NCBI GenBank assembly: GCA_947346365.1
Contig: CANAAV010000013.1
Coordinates: 1-64,000 of the forward strand
Length of the DNA: 64,000 nt
From: an uncultured Flavonifractor sp.
GTDB taxonomy: Bacteria > Bacillota > Clostridia > Oscillospirales > Oscillospiraceae
Direction: 5' to 3'
Position numbers and translations under genes: made by a program
Part shown: piece after piece, positions 59,182 to 64,000 of the stretch
Layout of the letters: every line of letters starts with the position of its first letter
How positions within the stretch are numbered: position 1 is the stretch's first letter
The notes under the pieces: generated by a model
What the model saw: only the letters and a program-made list of their open reading frames with translations
Database searches by the model: none
Told to the model about the DNA's origin: nothing

Positions 59182-60908
59182 GCCGGGCGGCGACGGTCTG
59201 GCGCTGCCTAAAGCCGTACGGCTGGCTGTGCCTGGGCGCGGCGGCCATCGTTTTAATCGAGGCCAACTGCGAGCTGCTGCTGCCCGCGATGATGTCCACA
59301 ATCATTGACGAGGGAGTCCGCCGGCGGGATATGGAGCTGATCCTGCGCACCGGCGGGAAAATGGTCTTGGCGGCGCTGGCGGGTATCGCGTGCGTGCTGG
59401 GGCGGAATGTCTGCTCCGGAACGGCGTCCCAGCAGTTCGGGGCAGGACTGAGGCGGGAGCTGTATGCCAAGCTGCTCCGGCTCACTGAGGCGGGAGCGGG
59501 ACAGCTTGGAGACGCCTCTGTGTCCACGCGGGTGCTGAATGACAGCGACCAGCTGGCAAAATCCCTCAACTCCGCCCTGCGCATTGGGATCAAGACGCCC
59601 GCGCTCTGCCTTGGAAGTATTTTTTACGCCATGCGGATGGATGCGGGGCTGAGCGGTGTGGCGGCTGTTGTGGTGTCGGTGGTGCTGGCGCTGATCGTAT
59701 GGTATATGCGCTTGAGCGGACGGCGGTTTCATCGGGTGCGTTCCGCTATGGACCGGGTCAACACGACTGTCCAGGAATTTTTGCGGGGCGTCCGGCTGGT
59801 GAAGGCCCTGGGGCTGGAGCAGGAGCAGGACGGCCGGTTTCAGGAAGCGAACCATGAACTCACCCAGTCCGGTATTCAGTTACAGCTTCTGTCCGCGTGG
59901 TTTGCGCCTTTGATCACCCTGACCGTGAACGCCGGCATCGTAATCCTGCTCGGTTTGGCGGGGCTTTGGAGTGTGGAGGCGGGTAAGGTATCCGCGCTGG
60001 CGACCTATATGACACGCCTGCTCACCTCGCTGATGACCCTCATTGATGTGTTCAAGTTGCTTATCCGGGCAAATACCGCCGCCGTCCGCATCCAGGAGGT
60101 GCTGGAGCTGCCGGAAGAGCGCAATCCCGACCACCCGTCTGCCTTGAGAGAAACGGGCCCCACACTGGAATTTCAATCGGTGCGCTTCAGCTACCCAGGG
60201 TCCGGCGGCAGGACGGCGCTGGACCATGTGAGCTTTTCCGTGAACCGGGGGGAGGTGCTGGCTGTCGTAGGCCCTACGGGAGCGGGCAAGTCCACGCTGG
60301 CAAAGCTCTGCGTCTGGCTCTACGCGCCGGACGTCGGCGCTGTTCGGCTCAATGGACAGCCGATGGAGGTTCTCTCCAGGGAGGATATCCGCCGGCAGGT
60401 GTCTGTGGCCGGCGGGCAGGGATGGCTGTTTTCCGGGAGCGTCCGCCGGAACCTGAGCATTGCGGCGCCGGACGCGGCGGAAGAGGACCTGTGGACCGCC
60501 CTGCGGGATGCGCAGGCGGACGGTTTTGTCGCGCAGGCCGGCGGTTTAGACGCCGTGCTGGAGCAGGGCGGCGTAAATCTCTCCGGAGGCCAGCGCCAGC
60601 GCTTGGCGCTGGCACAGGCGCTGGCGCGGAAAAGCGAGGCGCTGATTTTGGACGACTGCACCAGCGCCCTGGACCCGGCAACGGAACAGGGTGTGCTGGC
60701 GGAGGTGTGGAAACGGCGGGAGCAGGCCGTCGTGCTTATCACCCAACGCCTGCGCAACGCCCGCCATGCAGACCGCGTTCTGGTACTGGAAAACGGACGG
60801 GTATTGGGTCTTGGCAAACACGACGAGCTGTTGGAGTCCTGCCCGGTTTACCAGGAGATGTGGCGTGCTCAGATATGGGAGGATGAGCGTGATGAAGCGC
60901 AGCGGTGA
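59178..60908 (+). CDS. ABCB-fold transporter subunit with degenerate ATP site
   Basis: This 576-aa half transporter has a six-helix membrane domain (about 10-305) and a C-terminal ABC domain. Walker A GPTGAGKST and signature LSGGQRQR are canonical. The Walker B region is ALILDDCTSALD, with aspartate in place of the catalytic glutamate, and the H-loop reads ITQRL, with glutamine in place of histidine. These changes are typical of the degenerate partner in heterodimeric transporters. The next gene encodes the complementary half. Family members export drugs, but YbtPQ/IrtAB-type pairs import siderophores. Confidence 0.9.
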   Translation: MSRAATVWRCLKPYGWLCLGAAAIVLIEANCELLLPAMMSTIIDEGVRRRDMELILRTGGKMVLAALAGIACVLGRNVCSGTASQQFGAGLRRELYAKLLRLTEAGAGQLGDASVSTRVLNDSDQLAKSLNSALRIGIKTPALCLGSIFYAMRMDAGLSGVAAVVVSVVLALIVWYMRLSGRRFHRVRSAMDRVNTTVQEFLRGVRLVKALGLEQEQDGRFQEANHELTQSGIQLQLLSAWFAPLITLTVNAGIVILLGLAGLWSVEAGKVSALATYMTRLLTSLMTLIDVFKLLIRANTAAVRIQEVLELPEERNPDHPSALRETGPTLEFQSVRFSYPGSGGRTALDHVSFSVNRGEVLAVVGPTGAGKSTLAKLCVWLYAPDVGAVRLNGQPMEVLSREDIRRQVSVAGGQGWLFSGSVRRNLSIAAPDAAEEDLWTALRDAQADGFVAQAGGLDAVLEQGGVNLSGGQRQRLALAQALARKSEALILDDCTSALDPATEQGVLAEVWKRREQAVVLITQRLRNARHADRVLVLENGRVLGLGKHDELLESCPVYQEMWRAQIWEDERDEAQR

Positions 60909-62724
60909 ACCACAGCTGCCGCCCCAGCGGCGCAGCCTCCAGCAGCGATTCAGCCCCCACGCAAAAGCCAAAGACGGCGCGGGGACGCTCAAGCGGCTGC
61001 TGGCATTATACGCGCAGTGGAAAAAAGATTTAATCTGGGTTGCCGCGTTTACCCTGCTGGCCGCAGGGTCTTCCTTAGCCGCGCCCTACCTAATGGGACG
61101 CGCGGTGGACTGTTTTCGGTTGGAGCCGCCCTATGCCGTGGAGCGGGGAAGGCTGTGCCGGATGCTGGTGCTGCTGACGGCCTGCGTTCTGCTTCAATGG
61201 TTGGGAAACCAGAGGCGCAGGAGCCGGATGGAAGAGGTGTCCCAGCGCATGGTGGGGCGTATCCGGGCCGATTGCTTTGCCAAACTGGAGCGGCTCCCTT
61301 TGTCTTATTTTGACCGGCATCCCCGGGGAGATATCATGAGCCGCCTGGTCAACGACGCGGATAATGTGAGCATTGTGGCGGCGGAAACGCTCACGCAGCT
61401 GCTCCACAGCGTGCTGATGGCTGTTGGGGCTGTGGCGGTGATGCTGGCGCTCAGCCCGGTCCTTACGACGGCGGTCTTTGCCACTATGCCCGCGTCGGTC
61501 CTTTGCACCCGGCTCATCTCCCAGCTCAGCCGGAGGCTTTATCAGGAACAGGCGGCGGAGCTGGGCCGGATGGGCGCTCTGGTTCAGGAGACCGTCCAAG
61601 GCAGGCAGATGATCAAGCTGTTTGGCCGGGAAGCAAAGGCGCTGGACGAGTTCGACGGGGCCAACCGCACCCTGTGCCGGCTGTCCGTGCGGGCGCAGGT
61701 GTGCGCCGGTCTGCTCAGTCCCCTGGTCCATATGATCAGCAGCCTGGGCTTTGCCCTGATAGCCTGTGCGGGCGGCTTTCTGATCCTCCGGGGGCAGGCC
61801 CGGGTGGGACTTGTGGTCGCCTTCCTGGGGTATTCCCAGCAGTTAGGCAGGCCGTTTAGCAGTATCGCAGCGATCTTTACCAGCATTCAGCAGGCCGTGG
61901 CCGGTGCGGAGCGATTATTTGAAATCCTGGATGAACGGGAGGATGCGCCAGACCGGGACGGAGCTGTGAAACCCGTGAAAATACGGGGTGATGTGGAATT
62001 TCAGAATGTAACGTTTTCTTACCTGCCGGGTCGCCCGGTGCTGAAGGATGTGAGCTTTTCCGTAAAGGCGGGAGAGCTCGCCGCGTTCGTAGGAGAGACC
62101 GGCGCAGGAAAGACCACCATCGCCAATCTGCTTACCCGGTTTTACGACCCGGACAGCGGGCGGATCTTGCTGGACGGCATTCCGCTGACGCAGTATAACC
62201 GGAGCGGGCTGAAGCGGTGCTTTTCCGTTGTGCTTCAGGACGCCGTTTTTTTCTCCGGTACAATCCTGGACAACTTGCGCTGCGCTCGCCCGTCCGCTTC
62301 TGTGGAAGAAGTGGAGCAGGCGGCGGCGCTGGCTCAGATCCATGAATGCATTACCGGTCTGCCTCGGGGATATCAGACCTGGATAAGCGGCGGGGCGGAG
62401 CTGTTCAGCCAGGGCCAGCGGCAGCTTTTGTCCATTGCCCGGGCGCTCTTGCGCGACACTCCGATCCTTATTTTAGATGAGGCCACCAGCAGCGTGGATG
62501 TCACCACCGAGGAACGCATCCGGCAGGCCATGAACCATGCTGTGGAAGGACGTACCTGTTTTATGATTGCCCACCGACTGTCCACGGTCCGCCGGGCGGA
62601 TAGGATCTTTGTCGTTGGGAATCAGAGAATCCTGGAGGCCGGCACACATGCGGAACTGATGGAGCGTCATGGCGCTTATTGGCGTATGGTCAAAGGATAT
62701 TCGAACGAACCGGAGGGGGGATAA
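60892..62724 (+). CDS. ABCB-fold transporter subunit with catalytic ATP site
   Basis: This 610-aa half transporter has six membrane helices (about 40-340) and an ABC domain with Walker A GETGAGKTT. Its Walker B ILILDEATSSVD and H-loop IAHRLST are canonical. The signature is FSQGQRQ in place of LSGGQ. It thus complements the upstream subunit so that one ATP site is complete and the other inactive. The ATG giving MKRSGEPQ has GGGAGG 9 nt upstream; an ATG 9 nt earlier is an alternative. The two genes overlap by 17 bp. Confidence 0.9.
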   Translation: MKRSGEPQLPPQRRSLQQRFSPHAKAKDGAGTLKRLLALYAQWKKDLIWVAAFTLLAAGSSLAAPYLMGRAVDCFRLEPPYAVERGRLCRMLVLLTACVLLQWLGNQRRRSRMEEVSQRMVGRIRADCFAKLERLPLSYFDRHPRGDIMSRLVNDADNVSIVAAETLTQLLHSVLMAVGAVAVMLALSPVLTTAVFATMPASVLCTRLISQLSRRLYQEQAAELGRMGALVQETVQGRQMIKLFGREAKALDEFDGANRTLCRLSVRAQVCAGLLSPLVHMISSLGFALIACAGGFLILRGQARVGLVVAFLGYSQQLGRPFSSIAAIFTSIQQAVAGAERLFEILDEREDAPDRDGAVKPVKIRGDVEFQNVTFSYLPGRPVLKDVSFSVKAGELAAFVGETGAGKTTIANLLTRFYDPDSGRILLDGIPLTQYNRSGLKRCFSVVLQDAVFFSGTILDNLRCARPSASVEEVEQAAALAQIHECITGLPRGYQTWISGGAELFSQGQRQLLSIARALLRDTPILILDEATSSVDVTTEERIRQAMNHAVEGRTCFMIAHRLSTVRRADRIFVVGNQRILEAGTHAELMERHGAYWRMVKGYSNEPEGG

Positions 62725-62728
62725 AACG

Positions 62729-62851
62729 GTGGAAGGAATCCGGCTGCTGGTGCTGCGCCTGACGGAGCGCTGCAATCTGCGCTGCGCCGCCTGGAAGAGA
62801 GCCATTGATATGTGGAAATTCGGGCCTTTGAAAGCCGCTTGCCACAAGTGA
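62729..62851 (+). pseudogene. Truncated radical SAM gene
   Basis: A GTG-started ORF of 40 codons begins VEGIRLLVLRLTERCNLRCA, the start of a radical SAM domain in which CxxxCxxC would follow. The third cysteine is missing, and after the second cysteine the sequence changes to AWKRAIDMWKFG with no radical SAM resemblance. A deletion appears to have fused the N terminus to unrelated DNA. It starts 5 bp after the transporter gene, so an intact radical SAM enzyme probably once belonged to this operon. Confidence 0.65.
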
Positions 62852-62909
62852 TAACCTTTAAGGGGGCACAAAGTGAACCGAGGGTATCAAGTCGGTACGG
62901 AAACAATCA

Positions 62910-62945
62910 GCAGAGGGAGGAAAACAGACGTTTTCCTCCCTCTGC
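62910..62945. terminator. 16-bp hairpin between convergent genes
   Basis: GCAGAGGGAGGAAAAC pairs with GTTTTCCTCCCTCTGC around AGAC. It lies between the chelatase-transporter operon and the opposing MATE gene and can act on both. Confidence 0.7.
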
Positions 62946-62981
62946 TTAGTCTGTCAAGGTTTAGTTATGATTGATTTGTGG

Positions 62982-64000
62982 TTAATAGTGATACTTTTTC
63001 CGCTTGACAATCAGGAACAGCGTGGAAAAAACAACTGCCATCACCTCGGCAACTACAATGGAAATCCAAATACCGTTAATCTCCCAAATGATCGGCAGAA
63101 GGATAACGGCAGCCGCCTGAAAAAGCAGCGTTCGCAGGAAGGAGATAATTGCGGAGGTGAGTCCATCGTTGAGGGCTGTGAAAAACCCTGAACTGAAGAT
63201 GGCAAATCCCATAAATATAAAAGACAGTGCGAATATACGGAATCCCGATACCGTCAGCTCCATCAGTTCCCCATCGTAGCCCACAAAAATTTTTGCAAGC
63301 GGTATTGCGAGAACTTCCGCCGCGAGAACCATGCCGATTCCAAAGCAGCCGATCATGACCAGGCTCTTTTTCAGCAGGCCCTTTAACTCGGAATAGTTTT
63401 TTGCGCCGTCGTGATACCCGATGATAGGCGCGGTTCCAATGGAATAGCCTAAAAACGCCGCCGCGAAAATCATGCTCACATACATCATAACCCCGTAGGC
63501 GGCCACGCCGTTCTCACCTGCGTATTTCAGCAGCTGGATATTATAGAGCATAGACACAAGGCTCATGGAAATGTTGCTCATAAATTCCGAGGAACCGTTT
63601 GTCACCGCTTTGAGAACCGCCCTGCCGTGAAACGCCGTTTTTCCTATCCGGAGAATGCTGCTGTTCTCCCGTCCAAAGTAAATCAGCGGGACGATACCTC
63701 CCACAACCTGGCTTAGCGCGGTCGCTATAGCGGCGCCCGCCAGCTTATATTCCTGGGGAAGGGAGAGCACGAGGACGGCATCCAGCACCATATTGGTGAG
63801 CCCCGACATGACCGTGACGATCAGCCCCATTTTTGGTTTTTCAGCCGTTACAAAGAAGGACTGAAACAGAAATTGAAGGGTATTGAAGGGCAGTGCCAAT
63901 AAAATGATGCGGCCATATACGACGGCGTTTTCCAGCATATCGCCCTCCGCGCCGAGCAGGGCCGCAACCGGACGGAGAAAGGCAATGCCCAATATGGCAA
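62982..64000 (-). CDS. MATE family efflux transporter (partial, 5' end outside window)
   Basis: At least 339 residues of a MATE (DinF/NorM class) antiporter are visible. About nine membrane helices can be traced, with ATALSQVVGGIVPLIYF, FLGYSIGTAPIIGYHDGAKN and SFLRTLLFQAAAVILLPIIW. The G-Y-N-F-like motif of the second half lies in the GTAPIIGY region. The gene runs off the right edge of the window, so its N terminus is not seen. MATE proteins export drugs or metabolites using sodium or proton gradients. Confidence 0.88.
   Translation of the reverse strand, partial: AILGIAFLRPVAALLGAEGDMLENAVVYGRIILLALPFNTLQFLFQSFFVTAEKPKMGLIVTVMSGLTNMVLDAVLVLSLPQEYKLAGAAIATALSQVVGGIVPLIYFGRENSSILRIGKTAFHGRAVLKAVTNGSSEFMSNISMSLVSMLYNIQLLKYAGENGVAAYGVMMYVSMIFAAAFLGYSIGTAPIIGYHDGAKNYSELKGLLKKSLVMIGCFGIGMVLAAEVLAIPLAKIFVGYDGELMELTVSGFRIFALSFIFMGFAIFSSGFFTALNDGLTSAIISFLRTLLFQAAAVILLPIIWEINGIWISIVVAEVMAVVFSTLFLIVKRKKYHY

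Overview
The window looks like a chromosomal segment of an anaerobic, probably spore-forming Clostridia member of the Oscillospiraceae type (Flavonifractor/Oscillibacter/Lawsonibacter-like). The support is a high G+C Firmicutes-style division-and-wall cluster (mraZ-rsmH-ftsL-spoVD-murE-mraY-ftsW-murG-murA-ftsQ-DUF881-sbp-ftsZ), a DAP-type MurE, a PASTA-bearing SpoVD-like PBP, TrmFO rather than TrmA, and two cobalamin riboswitches. The genus assignment is inference.

Regions. (1) 1-1320: decayed DNA with three tandem copies of a 5' tRNA-Ala fragment and a small element with inverted ends. (2) 1325-7142: a consensus promoter, a cobalamin riboswitch with terminator, then an Opp/Nik-type ABC importer (two permeases, two ATPases, a lipoprotein) and a CGGC-domain protein. 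(3) 7263-16277: a mobile module. A divergent operon encodes a 1009-aa polymerase of the eukaryotic RNA-dependent RNA polymerase (QDE-1/RDR) type with its DxDGD active site, translationally coupled to a 294-aa protein of unknown function. Opposite it lie a RepA-like ATPase, a MobC-like protein, a relaxase that shares about 490 bp with a membrane-protein gene in another frame, a small protein and a large serine recombinase. This module is the most unusual part of the window. (4) 16325-16400: an intact tRNA-Ala(CGC). (5) 16401-20949: a second inverted-repeat element, a chemoreceptor and a hemerythrin-response regulator fusion. (6) 21366-35903: the dcw cluster, with a promoter and probable MraZ operators. 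(7) 35925-47511, minus strand: a run of housekeeping genes, trkH-trkA-rRNA methyltransferase-dprA-topA-trmFO-plsX-acpP-rnc, then two little-known genes. (8) 48133-62851: a second promoter and cobalamin riboswitch followed by ChlI-, ChlD- and CobN-like chelatase subunits, a BtuF/BtuC/BtuD-like importer, an asymmetric pair of ABCB-fold transporters and a truncated radical SAM gene. (9) 62982-64000: a MATE transporter cut by the window edge.

How the genes work together. The two riboswitch-controlled loci probably form one corrinoid- or cobalt-responsive set: one imports a metal or chelate, the other imports a tetrapyrrole-like compound and inserts or removes a metal with an ATP-dependent chelatase. 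The mobile module carries everything needed for mobilisation and site-specific integration, with the polymerase operon as apparent cargo or as part of its own replication or defence. Function of the polymerase cannot be read from sequence alone.
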